The notes: generated from the sequence alone by a model not told the origin. 64,000 nt of DNA from Diphasiastrum complanatum (GCA_029204225.1 CM055099.1:44604145-44668144); one strand, 5' to 3'; numbered from the stretch's first letter, positions 47,640 through 58,700 are shown. Translations and numbers: made by a program.

Positions 47640-48080
47640 CCACGCACATAAGACGGGGACCAGATTTGACCTGACGGCCCTCGCGTGGCAATGTCCGTGG
47701 CAATCGCATGGCAAACTACGTGGCAATCAATGCTTGACACTACCACACATGGCACTGCCACACCGTCAAAGTTTTTCATCACCGACTCTTTCTCCAAACA
47801 GATTTTGGGGGAGGGGCTCAGAGCAATTCAAATTTTAAATCCGCGTGGCACTGCCATGCTTAAAATTTCTGAAAATTTGCCACGTGTGGCATTTTTTTTC
47901 CAGAATGCTGAAATTTGCCACGCGTGGCAAAATTCTTGAAATTTTTTTTGAAGTTTGCCACGCGTGGCAGTGCCACATGTGGCAAATTTTTTCAGCAAGA
48001 AAAACATGCCATGCCGTGGCAAGTTTTCAGGAATTTTTTTTTAGGGCATGGCACTGCCAGTGCGTGGCAGTGCCACGCAA
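47640..48080. repeat. Cluster of 12-bp palindromes GCCACGCGTGGC and variants
   Basis: More than ten GTGGCA/TGCCAC words occur in ~440 bases, several as full palindromes TGCCACGCGTGGCA or TGCCACGTGTGGCA (47,879, 47,918, 47,957, 47,974) joined by A/T runs. The cluster abuts the duplicated block of the En/Spm-like element and resembles the sub-terminal repeat arrays of CACTA transposons. A related GTGGCTCTGCCACG word is at 52,364. Confidence 0.7.
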
Positions 48081-48181
48081 AAATATTTTAACAAAAAAAA
48101 AATCCGCAAAATGGAAAAGGTGGGGCCTCGACTCCATTTGCAAATAGATTTCGTGAAGAGAAGCTTGTGAAAGAAAAGCTT

Positions 48182-48183
<2 letters not shown>

Positions 48184-48272
<89 letters not shown>
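48184..48272. repeat. (GA)n microsatellite
   Basis: About 44 uninterrupted GA units; frames across it are artefactual Arg-Glu repeats. Confidence 0.98.
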
Positions 48273-48278
<6 letters not shown>

Positions 48279-48438
48279 TGGTTAGTTTTTCATTGTTTAT
48301 TGATTTGTTTATTGGTTGGTTAGTGAATGATTGTTCATTGTTAGCTTTTGTAGAAAAAAGCTATGCAATTTTGAAGGAAAGGAGACAATCCAAGCAAATG
48401 CATAAGGTATGTTAGGCATTCTAAATTTTGAAGAAAAG

Positions 48439-48594
<156 letters not shown>

Positions 48595-49159
48595 TTTTGT
48601 TTGTTAGTTTTTCATTGTTCATTCATGAGGTATATTATGCATTCTAAATTTTGGTAGATTACATTTGAATCATAAAGTGCATTTTCATAGTATCTTCAAC
48701 ATGGTGAGATTGATGTAACAATGATTAATGATTTGTAATCTAACTATGATTATTTGATTTGTAATCTAACAATGATTTGGTTTTCATTGTTTGTTTTTAT
48801 AGAGAAAAAAAGAGATGCGTCTTAGAACAAATTAAAGATCATCCAAACAATAGATGACGTATGCTTTTATCATCTTAAATTGATGTTTTTGTTTGTTTTT
48901 GATTGTTTGTATATATTTACAAAAATTTATACCAGGCGAAATAGAAAAACATAAACAATAAACAAGCGAAATAGAAAAACATAAACAATAAACAATCATT
49001 CCATATATAATGAGATAGAGATGATCAAACACAAAAGTTTATATTCATAATTCAAAAAAGTGTACATATTCGCATCTAATTCATGAAAAAAGCATTGATA
49101 TTGATACCCTTTTTTCTACTTTTGCAAATACTTAAAATACATTAAATCTAAGAAGTAAT

Positions 49160-49545
49160 AGTAGGCTTTATAGTCTTCGCTATCTTCTCTCTCATCGTAG
49201 TCCGAAGCCGAATCTTGTCCTTTTTCATCGCCTTCGTCCCCTTCATTTTCATTCCCTTCTTCTCCTTGGTTTCCTCCCATATTTTTCTCCACAAAGGAAG
49301 CGGATGCCCTCTACATACACATTTACAAAACAAATTAATAATTATTAGCCAAACACATGTCATAAAAATGAAATGGAATACAAATTGTGTATAAAAAATA
49401 AGAGAAATACAAATTATGTAACAAAAATTTAACCTTGGACATACGCCTTGTGCCGCAAGATGATCAACAAAGGCACTATAGCCTTGGCAAAATCCAATAT
49501 TGTACTCGACATTTGTATACTTACGCCCATAATCTTCAACTTACA
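49160..49545 (-). pseudogene. Duplicate of the last exons of the Transposase_24-like gene
   Basis: 49,545-49,437 repeats the exon with YTNVEYNIG and VDHLAAQG. 49,315-49,160 repeats the acidic terminal exon and here stays open (NQGEEGNENEGDEGDEKGQD, then YDEREDSEDY). The acidic frame in this copy is better preserved than in the second copy, so it shows the likely ancestral reading. Confidence 0.55.
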
Positions 49546-50005
49546 TCAACACAAATCGATGATTAGAAAAAGCAAAAAATTATTGGTAAACAATAAACAT
49601 ATGAAATGCAATTAGCTAAAAGAGAATTGCTTACAAATTGGGCATGCATATTGGCCTTGCCTTCCGATCCAAGGTGAGATTGGCTCAAAGGCTTTGGGGA
49701 GTTCCACGCAGAAATATTTTAACAAAAAAAAAAACTTGCGAAATGGAAAAGGTGGGGGCCTCGACTCCATTTGCAAATAAATTTCGTGAAGAGAAGCTTT
49801 TGAAAGAAAAGCTTTGGGGGGGGGGGGGGAGATAGTTTTGTTGGTTAGTTCTTCATTGTTTATATATTTGTTTATTGCTTGGTTAGTGAATGATTGTTCA
49901 TTGTTGGCTTTTGTAAAAAAAAGGTATGCAATTTTGAAGGAAAGGAGACAATCCAAGCAAATGCTTAAGGTATGTTAGGCATTCTAAATTTTGAAGAAAA
50001 GCTTT

Positions 50006-50105
<100 letters not shown>

Positions 50106-50649
50106 GAAAGTTTTGTTTGTTAATTTTTCATTGTTTATTCATGAGGTATATTATGCATTCTAAATTTTGGTAGATTACATTTGAATCATAAAGTGCATTT
50201 TCATAGTATCTTCAACATAACAATGATTAATGATTTTTAATTTAACAATGTTTCTTTGATTTGTATTCTAACAATTATCATTTTGTTGATTGATTTGTAA
50301 TCTAACAATGATTTGGTTTTCATTGTTTGCTTTTATAGAGAAAAAAAGAGATGCATCTTAAAAGGAATTAAAGATCATCCAAACAATAGATGAGGTATGT
50401 TTTTATCATCTTAAATTGATGTTTTTGTTTGTTTTTTTTGTTTGTATATATTTACAACAAATTTATACAAGATGAAATAGAAAAACATAAACAATAAACA
50501 ATCATTCCATACATAATGAGATAGAGATGATCAAATACAAAATTTTATATTCATAATTCAAAAAAGTGTACATATTCACATCTAATTCATGAAAAAAGCA
50601 TTGATACTAATACCTTTTTTTTCTACTTTTGCAAATACTAAAAATACAT

Positions 50650-51793
50650 CAAATCTAAGAAGTAATAGTAGGCTTCTTAGTCTTCGTTATCTTCTCCCTC
50701 ATCGTTGTCCGAAGCCGAATCTTGTCCATCTTCGTGTCTCCTTCATCTTCATTCCCTTCTTCTCCTTGGTTTCCTCCCGTACATTCTTCCACAAAGGAAG
50801 CGGATGCCTTCTACATACACATTCACAAAACAAATCAATAATTATCAGCCAAACACATGTCATAACAATGAAATAAAATACAAATTGTGTATAAAAAATA
50901 AGAGAAATACAAATTATGAAAACAAAAAATTACCCTTGGATGTACGCCTTGTGCCGCAAGATGATCAACCAAGGCACTATAGCCTTGGCGATATCCAATA
51001 TTGTACTCGGCATTTGTATACTTATGCCCATGATCTTCAACCTACATCAATACAAATCGATGATTAGAAAAAAGCAAAAAATTATTGGTAAACAATAAAC
51101 ATATGAAATGCAATTAGCTAAAAGAGAATTGCTTACAAATTGGGCATGCATGTTGGCCTTGCTTCTCGATCCAATGTGAGATTGGCCTAAAAGATTAAGC
51201 CTTGATTTTGTTGCCTCTCTTTGTTGCTTAAAGCTCTCGGGATTAGGATGCTTGGATTCATAAACAACTTTTTTTCAATATTTTTTAGATGCCCATCCTG
51301 GCCTCTTCTTGTCTTTACTACATAATCATCTTAATGATTGGCGCTTATGACAAATATGCATACACATACTCGTCTTCGCCCATTTGTCATTAAATCGATT
51401 TGGTTGTGGAAACTCACGGTACAATATATCAAGTATCTTGTCTTTGTTCCCTTGGTCTTGTAAATCGTGACCAAAGTATTTAAGAGTAAGGTCGTGCAAT
51501 CTATTGATGACGACCTTACCCCTAATGTCCATGATGATGGAACCGTCCTCATCAAGGTAATAGAAAATATTCGTGGATTCTTCTGACGACATTTCCGTCG
51601 AAACGAATCCATGATCTTGTTGATCGGATTCTCCTTAGGAAAGACAAAGGGCTTTCATCCTTCGCCTTTCCTTGGGAGATAGCATAGTATAAAAATCTCG
51701 CACTCGATCGGAATCCGATCCCGAGGCTTGTCCTCTTCCACCAGAAGAGGATCTTGGCCTCCTCCTTGATGCTCCACTACCATTAGTAGACAT
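50650..51793 (-). pseudogene. En/Spm (CACTA)-type Transposase_24-like gene, broken
   Basis: It starts at ATG 51793 (MSTNGSGASRRRPRSSSGGR) with a Ser/Arg-rich N terminus, then YTMLSPKERRRMKALCLS and a TAA stop. The frame continues MDIRGKVVINRLHDL, KDKILDILYREFPQPNRFND-KW, a Trp in RPGW, and ESFKQQREATKSR...SHIGSRS. The spacing LYREFP-x-x-x-x-F-x-x-KW ... Q(R/S)xxNKxxR ... H-x-GS fits the plant Ptta/En/Spm Transposase_24 domain. Later exons follow at ~51,042-50,938 (HKYTNAEYNIGYRQGYSALV) and 50,816-50,655 (acidic tail). At least three stops lie in the first exon region. A partial copy of the last two exons is at 49,540-49,160. It would have bound element ends, not cut them. Confidence 0.6.
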
Positions 51794-51861
51794 GACTATT
51801 GAGAGAAAGATATGAAGTTGTGAAAAGAACTTGGAAAGATATCAAATGTGAAAAATGAAAA

Positions 51862-51988
<127 letters not shown>

Positions 51989-52075
51989 CAAACTTTTAAA
52001 TGTGTGAAAATGAAAAGGAGGTATGAAAGAGTGTGTGAGAGAGAAAGAGAGATTGGAAATTGGAGAGTGAAAGAT

Positions 52076-52077
52076 GT

Positions 52078-52147
<70 letters not shown>
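52076..52147. repeat. Compound (GT)n-(GA)n microsatellite
   Basis: About 13 GT and 22 GA units; the surrounding 52,020-52,290 is rich in GAGA and TGAGAG words. Confidence 0.98.
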
Positions 52148-52151
<4 letters not shown>

Positions 52152-52299
52152 TGGAGAGATTGAGAAAAGAGTGGAGAAGAGTGAAAGGAAATGAAAGATT
52201 GAGAGTGAGAGATTGAGAAAGAGAGAGAGAAATGAGAGATTGAAAGCTTGAGAGTGAGAGTGTGAGAGCTTGAGTGTGATAGTGAGCCTCAAGAAATCC

Positions 52300-54340
52300 A
52301 CAAGAAAGCGTGGAGAAATATTGAATGAGGCATTTATATACAGTTTTCAGATTTCAAGTGTCACGTGGCTCTGCCACGCAAATTTTTTTGCCTAGAAATA
52401 CGTGATTACGGCTTGGAAGGTGTCATATAGCGAGTGGTTTGTCAAAAAGACAAATTATGGAACTAAAAATGTGATTTGACTCCTATTTTATAAATTTTTT
52501 TGAGGACAAAAGCATGTCGGTGATATGACATATTTTTAGGCATGAATTTTAAAGGACAAAAAGCATGTGATTGATATGACATATTTTGGGTACAAAAGGA
52601 CCATGTTTTCTTTGAAGATTTTGATGATTTTTCAAAAAGGACAAATGAGTATTAATTATATTTTGATTTGATATAAGACAAGTAGATGATTTGATATGGT
52701 TGGTACAAAATGACCATGTGTTTAAGAGAATTTTGTGATTTATAAAAAATGACAAATGTAAATATGTGGTTTGATGTCGCATATAAGTTGTGGACATTAT
52801 TTAGTTTATAGAGTATTAATTAATTTGTTATATATGTGTCCCTTAGAAACCCGTTCCGACCCTTTTGGGTCGGAACGTACTGGGTCGGAATGTTTTTTAA
52901 AAAATAAAAAAATATGTGTTAAGCTGGGCGCAATCTTCCTTCTTCTTCTTTGTAATACACTGAGGGACGCTAGATATACTACTACTTCCATGAAGTATGG
53001 TAGCAATGAGCTAATAGATTTCGAGGAACATGGTTGTGTGCTGTGTGGTTAAAGCCAGTTGAAGGAAGATTAAGGATAGAAGAGATCTGAAATCTCTATG
53101 GGTGGAATGCGAGGAGGGATTGGAGGTGGATTTTTTTTGTGAAGGGTCAATTGTTGATGGATGGAGATGGGAGCAATTGACAAGAGCGCAGGAGAATGTG
53201 GTGGGGTGTTTTCGAACTTTGTGTTGAGTGGATGGAAAGGAATTAACTCGGTGGACATTGTTAGATGATTGCTAGCATTGAGAAATGGATCAAACATCTT
53301 TGTTTGTGAAATCCTTGGCTGTGGTCTTGTGCAGAGGTGCTACCAGCAATGCTAAGAGGATTGCCAGGACTAATTGATTGTATCACTGTTGAATTTGATT
53401 TCAGAGGATCATTGAGAGCATAAAATGGGTTTTTCTTGAGATGGTGATGGGGGACGGAAAAATTGAACATTTGCAATGTCCAACTGTTGAAGTGCTCATG
53501 CTCCTATATTAGATCTCTGCTGCCATAATCTCTTCCTAGAATAAGACTATTGCTCTCTTGTCCTTCCAAGCAGTAGACTAATCATCCTGCCCAAGGACTA
53601 GATTCAATCTATCAGGGGCCAAAATTGATTGTTCCAAATCATAGATTGACCAAGTTCAGTTACTCGATCTTCTATGTCAAGTGATAAGAACCAAGATCTT
53701 GTATTGGACATTAGATTTGAACTATCTAAAGTGATGAGAATTGACTTTAATCTATTTCATGAGCACACAATTTCTCGAATTTGGTCACTTTATGAGAAAC
53801 CTTTAGTGATATGCACCAAAAGTGAGCTATTCCAAAATATACACATTGAATTTTAGTTATCTCATGTGATATGAGTCAATTTCATTGACAATGGGTCAAG
53901 CTTGAGCTATCTTAGTATACATTAGGGGGTATTAGAACTCAAAATGGGCCCTTTGTCAAGGTGATGTTTTTGACTTCACACGCTTTCAATGCTTATGTGT
54001 CCCAATGAATGGTGTCCATCTGTGACGAACTGTAATAGTGGTTGACGGACAGAAATTGTATTTAGCTTTCCTGGCCAAATTTTTGTGATTTTCAAATATC
54101 CCATCGGGCAGAACAAACAATTGTGATTGGACCACAGTTACTGCCCAAATACTCTTATGCTACCCATCATTGTTCACTCGAGGCTGATTTGACGTCAATA
54201 GTCATAGTTAAGGAACTTCTTGTCATTCATAGGTATACCTCTCATTTTCTTCATTCTATCTCTCATTTTCTTGTCATTCTTAGGTTTACCTCGCAATCTC
54301 TACATTCTCTCCGATCTCAGCTTGCGTACTCATATTTTTG
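52300..54340. other. Intergenic, with a weak Pro/Ser-rich frame
   Basis: 53,476-53,070 on the minus strand has two overlapping frames (NPLSIAGSTSAQDHSQGF, then LLSIAPISIHQQLTLHKK and IPPRIPP) that could be one frameshifted Pro/Ser-rich coding piece of unknown family. The rest is AT-rich with GACAAATG/GATATGACAT-like short repeats at 52,440-52,760. No other feature is supported. Confidence 0.3.
52853..52876. repeat. Perfect hairpin GTTCCGACCC-TTTT-GGGTCGGAAC
   Basis: Ten-base arms with a four-base loop, followed by a third GGGTCGGAA at 52,882. It stands in AT-rich DNA; the + strand then shows a poly-A-rich run. It might be a foldback remnant rather than a terminator. Confidence 0.75.
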
Positions 54341-54421
54341 ACTAATGGCTACACATAATCGGAGACCAAGAGGAACCATTGATGCAATCAATATTTGCAA
54401 TGAAAGAAATGCAGAAGATCA

Positions 54422-55688
54422 ATGGATACCAAGAATATATTGAAAATATCAATGTACCTTGATACATCCCTTTGCAAAAGGCTCATTCCAAAAAAGAAAA
54501 GATCGGATAACATATATAGAAGCTCTTGGAAAGACAGGATAATGGATTTTAAAGTATCACCTGCTGGTCAATCTATCACGGAAGTTTTAGTTCAGCATGC
54601 TTATATTCACAATGAGCTCAACATTCATGATCTGAATCCAAATGATAGAAGGAAATGCAATTGTAAGTTTTCCGATTCAATTTTTTTAGATTTAGCATTT
54701 TCTTTAAATTATATTTTTCATGAAATGTTTTTGTTGGTTTTGCAGACTTGTATCTATCAAATTTCGTTGAATGGCAATCAGTTCAATCGATTGCAGGAAT
54801 AATTGATGTCATACATTCGGATATCGATATTTTACAATATAAAGGTCGTTCTCCAAAATCACTTTTAGAGTCAGGAGTTTTGTTTTATGATCACACCTAT
54901 TTTCCTGATAAAAATGGTTTAGTTGGGAGATTAGAGCCATATCCTCTACCCGATTTTTCGAGTGAGGAATGGAGATCTCCTGATGCAGCAATTTCAAAAA
55001 GTTTTCGATCTAGGCTATATATTGATATTCAGAGTATATTAAAATGTAGCATTGGATCAAAGAATAATAGATTAAGTTGGTATCTACCTTTTACTATTTT
55101 TGTTGATTTTTTTTCCAAATGCAATGTTCGGAGAACGAAAACAATGTTTATTTGTAAGGACTTGAGTGTTGATATAATCACCGAATTTTTGGATGATGTT
55201 TGGGATACAAAACAAAATTAGCAAGTTGAGTGCAGAGTATGTTATTCATCCATGACATTTACATATCACATCAAAAAACAAATGCTCACTTTGCTGCTGT
55301 ATTATAGAAGATAGATTAAATGTTTAAATGTCTGGAAGCCACTTGATCAAGATTTTGATATAAACCCTCAAGAGCAATTTCGGATAATAGTGAAAAGAAA
55401 TGACAACATTCTTGCAATGGTTGAGGTCGAGGAAGATTGGTGTCTCAATCACATTCGATCAGAACTAGACATGTTGCAATTCGATCTACCTCAGTACTAT
55501 CAATTTCGATTGAATGGTGTAAAGGTACGTATGCCATGTAAAAATATTCTTTTTTTTCTATTTCTAAGTGAATCAGTTTCATAAAATATATAACTAAAAC
55601 AATTTCTCTTGTGCAGGTAAGAGTAAGGCAGGAAGAGCATATAAAATGCAAAGACATTGGAACATCCATCGAAAGTGAAGATCCATAG
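54422..55688 (+). CDS. Unknown multi-exon protein, possibly decaying
   Basis: I do not recognise the family. Proposed exons: 54,422-54,662, 54,746-~55,191, 55,315-55,524 and 55,617-55,688. The first (GTAAGT...TTTTGCAG) and last (GTACGT...TTGTGCAG) introns have good sites and matching phases. The middle one needs a weak donor GTTTGG before an in-frame TAG at 55,219. Notable segments: SWKDRIMDFKVSPAGQSITE, FVEWQSVQSIAGIIDVIHSD, LPDFSSEEWRSPDAAISKSF and the C-terminal LPQYYQFRLNGVKV + RVRQEEHIKCKDIG. The last part has the feel of a small beta-rich (ubiquitin-like) domain, but that is a guess. The start is unclear: another ATG at 54,345 (MATHNRRPRGT) is in a different frame. It converges on the Ulp1-like gene. 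Confidence 0.45.
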
Positions 55689-55779
55689 ATTATGAACTAT
55701 TGAATTTTGTATTATGTAATACAATTTTTTGTATACATTATTTAAAAAAAATATATGAACCACTTTTTCTATGAGGCTC

Positions 55780-55925
55780 TTTCATTTCTATGATCTCCAT
55801 TTCCATGGTGCAAAACACAATGTAATTGCAACTGGATAATATGAGTTTTTGATAGCAAGATTCATTATCTCCTGTTGGAAATGCACTATCTCCATTGGGG
55901 AAATCTCCAGTCACTTGAACTCCAG
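55780..55925 (-). pseudogene. Degraded duplicate of the exon at 56,360-56,518
   Basis: Minus-strand reading ISPMEIVHFQQEIMNLAIKN parallels VSPMEIMHFRQETIKLVIEN of 56,518-56,360, with later bases also similar (CATTATCTCC, CATTGGGGA words shared on the plus strand). A frameshift near 55,840 breaks it. This shows the 3' end of the Ulp1-like gene was duplicated locally. Confidence 0.6.
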
Positions 55926-56359
55926 TGATCACTACAATCGACGCTTGCCCTTGTTGATGTCTCGTATATATCGGTTGTATTTTTGGTCTTCATTGCCTTG
56001 GTCTGTATTGTCCTTGTCTTGGTATATTTGGATATGTTCAAAAGATGAATTGATGAAAGCTTTGCTGTAACAAATCTAAGTTTGTTGCATATTTGGATTG
56101 GTTGTGGCAAAGGTTCCATCAGATCATCTTTTTAAACTTATCCAAAAAAAAACCATGGTAAAGGCAAGACAGACCAAGGCTATAAAAAACAAACATGCGA
56201 AAAACCGTAGAAATTGATGATGAATGAATCATAACTTGAATTAATAACAAAAAAAAAAACAAGTAAGAACAACCATAGAAAAACTGTAAATATATTTGTA
56301 TTAAAATTTTCTGTACATGTGTCTCATCCACATCAAGTGAGACGAATATTTAATCAGTA

Positions 56360-57022
56360 TCAACTATCTATGATCTCTAAATCCATTTCTCCAGTTGGAA
56401 GTAGCTTGGGTGGAGAACACTCGGCCACTGCAACTGGATATGAATTTTCGATCACAAGCTTTATCGTCTCCTGCCTGAAGTGCATTATCTCCATTGGGGA
56501 GACCTTCGGACATTTAAACTGAAAAAAACATACACACAGTTAAATGTAATTAATAAAGATCAGTTAATAGGAATTTGAATATGAAAAAAAAACAAAAACA
56601 CAATAAAAAGTAATTAATCGAAGATTGTCTCTTCCAGATTTGGAAGTCCATCTTGTAATGCAAGCCAATTAAAAAAGTGTTTGGCATTGCATACAGTATA
56701 CCAACCACAACTGACAGAATCAACTTGCTGGGAGGACGACATAATCCAGATTTTAACATTATGAGATATTGGATCAACGCGCAGGATGTAAGAATAAAAT
56801 CTACAACGAAAACAAATGTGCATCGAACCGATATAAAAAAATATTGATTGGATATCGGACCAACGCGCACGTTATGATAATAATCCAATCAATAACTACA
56901 AGGACGCGTCGAACTGATATTGAAAAAGTTATACCTCTACATCAATCGTTTTCAGTTTCGAATATGCTTTTGCATTTGTTACTGGAAAGATTTCCAATAT
57001 TTTCTGTATATGGGTCTTGGCA

Positions 57023-57083
<61 letters not shown>

Positions 57084-57582
57084 GAGTTCATTTTTAAACA
57101 AACTGGATTACACACACCCTCATCATTGATGTACAAGCACAACACATATAAGCTCCAATGATCACTGAAATCAGAAAACAATAAATTTATGAGAATCAAT
57201 GTGAAACAAAAATTCATATGAAAAATTCAGTAAAATAAAATATGAAAAAAAGACACTTTGTTATGTTTGGCAGCACAAGAATTGGAGTTCCCAGTCTGAC
57301 GTATTGGAGCATATTATTGTGCAGACTTTTGAAATCAGGGAAATCAAATGCAGCCATGAATTGAAGGGAAAACAATGCAACATCTATAAACAATGGGATT
57401 TGGAAGAACTCCATCAAGTACTGAATTGCCCCACCTCCTACATTTTCTCCTAGCATTTTACCCCTACTTTCTAATTCACCAGTATCTAAACTAGAAAAGG
57501 GGAGACCAGCATTGGTCTTCGGCATCCTAAAACTGTATCAAGGACCTAAACCTTTAAGATACGTGTTTAACAATTGGTCATA
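56360..57582 (-). pseudogene. Ulp1/SENP-like (C48) cysteine protease exons
   Basis: A deSUMOylase-type cysteine protease is suggested. Exon 57,582-57,257 (IQYLMEFFQIPLFIDVALFS, then VRLGTPILVLPNIT) splices in phase to 57,164 on (NDHWSLYVLCLYINDEGV), giving the catalytic His-Trp pair. Exon 56,800-56,614 has ILRVDPISHN (candidate catalytic Asp) and SSSQQVDSVSCGWYTV, which matches the family's Q-x5-C oxyanion-hole/nucleophile pattern. A candidate last exon is 56,518-56,360. Breaks: an in-frame TGA near 57,550, no GT donor after 56,614, and the His exon runs into a (GT)n tract at 57,027-57,079. A duplicate of the Asp exon with Gly in place of Asp lies at 56,890-56,825. Ulp1 genes are often captured by plant transposons. 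Probably a relic. Confidence 0.55.
57027..57079. repeat. (TG)n microsatellite within the Ulp1-like gene
   Basis: About 26 TG units at the end of the His-Trp exon, minus-strand reading (AC)n. Confidence 0.97.
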
Positions 57583-57665
57583 CTGTACATATTGAGGAGT
57601 ATTTACAAAGGCAAGTGCAGGGTGTGACGAAAGTAATACTGATAAACCACATAAAGAATTGTCAT

Positions 57666-58466
57666 TCAAAATTGATCTACTTTTACACTAACAAAATCAT
57701 CTGAATCGCTTCCAAAAACAGGAGGAGGGGAACTAATATTTATGGGTTTAGAAGGAGGAGGAGATTTAGGAGGTGGAAAATTATTAGGAGAGGAAGATTT
57801 AGCAGGAGAAGTTAAAGATGGAGTGGGAGGAGAAGAAGGAGACTTAGGAGAAGAATTAGGAGGAGAATGCCTAGAAAAAAGAAGAGTATTCAGAGGAGAT
57901 GGCTTGGAAAAATTCCTTGCTTTAGATGGAGGGTCAAGAGACCTCATCTTCTTTGAAACACTCATGTTTTGTATACGAATAACAAGTTGGGTTGGTTGAG
58001 ATTGCTTTCGTTTTTTCCTCTTTGAATCTTTTTTTGGAAGAGAGGAGAGAGCAGGTCTAAAGTATTCAGCAAACTTGTCATATGTGTCCCAAACCCTGAA
58101 CACAATGTTGAAATCCTTGGGCATGATGGTCACCCTCTTGGCATGGACAGCTGCAACAATAGTATCTGAAAAAAATTTCACTTGGAAATCTTCATATGCT
58201 ATGTGCAGCACCTCAATTGCTGTTACAGTCGATCTCACATCTGCAGATAGACTTTTTGTAACGTCTCTGATGGACCTCTGTATGTGAGATTTCGGAATCA
58301 GAAGATTATTTGTCTTCTGAAGCTTCCGAATATCCTTGAGCCAGGGTGGGTCTCTTCTTCTGTCCCTTGGCCTAGGAAGAGGTGGTGGTTGTGGATTTTC
58401 CTGACCTGCACCTGAAATTGGTATTCCACTTGAATGCCCTCGTGTTGTCTTCTTGGTCCGCGCCAT
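57666..58466 (-). CDS. Diverged histone H3-like protein with long C-terminal tail
   Basis: 266 residues, one open frame. Residues 1-9 (MARTKKTTR) keep H3 Arg2, Thr3, Lys4, Thr6 and Arg8 (H3 numbering) while Lys9 and Ser10 are replaced (Gly, His). The core (42-127) aligns with H3 alpha-N to alpha-3: WLKDIRKLQKTNNLLI, then DVRSTVTAIEVLHIAYEDF, and VAAVHAKRVTIMPKD, the last nearly identical to canonical H3. The loop-1 length equals H3, unlike CENH3, although TNNLLIP recalls CENH3. A tail of ~135 residues follows: basic KKDSKRKKRKQ (145-155, likely nuclear signal), many SP/PP motifs, and an acidic SDSDDF end. ATG 58466 is the natural start, matching the H3 N terminus. The function could be nucleosome incorporation or mimicry; the gene may be transposon-borne. 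A donor GTTAGT at 57,692 could splice in phase to the downstream protease exon. Confidence 0.75.
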   Translation of the reverse strand: MARTKKTTRGHSSGIPISGAGQENPQPPPLPRPRDRRRDPPWLKDIRKLQKTNNLLIPKSHIQRSIRDVTKSLSADVRSTVTAIEVLHIAYEDFQVKFFSDTIVAAVHAKRVTIMPKDFNIVFRVWDTYDKFAEYFRPALSSLPKKDSKRKKRKQSQPTQLVIRIQNMSVSKKMRSLDPPSKARNFSKPSPLNTLLFSRHSPPNSSPKSPSSPPTPSLTSPAKSSSPNNFPPPKSPPPSKPINISSPPPVFGSDSDDFVSVKVDQF

Positions 58467-58688
58467 TACTGTGAAGTAGCAAATCAGCGCGCGATAATGT
58501 TGATTTCAGAATCAGACCTCAAGTTGGACGTGTCGAAGCAATACTTGAGCTCACCAAATCCGTTAGCTGGTAGCAGATGGGCGCGAGAGAGTAGTAACGG
58601 ATTGAAAGAAGTTGTTTTCAAGCCCACTGAATCGATATCACATGGATGCAAATAACTATAAGCAAAACAATTTCAGCGTCGTCGATCA

Positions 58689-58700
58689 GTATATATAGAG
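58689..58700 (-). promoter_or_regulatory. TATA box candidate for the H3-like gene
   Basis: Minus-strand CTCTATATATAC lies ~225 bases before the H3-like ATG, with AT-rich sequence upstream. Position and sequence fit a plant core promoter with a ~190-base 5' UTR, but no transcript data support it. Confidence 0.45.

Noticed and set aside
57742-57999. Gly-rich frame antisense to the H3-like tail
   Set aside because: It mirrors the Pro/Ser-rich coding sequence on the other strand, which has a recognisable histone fold in the same frame.
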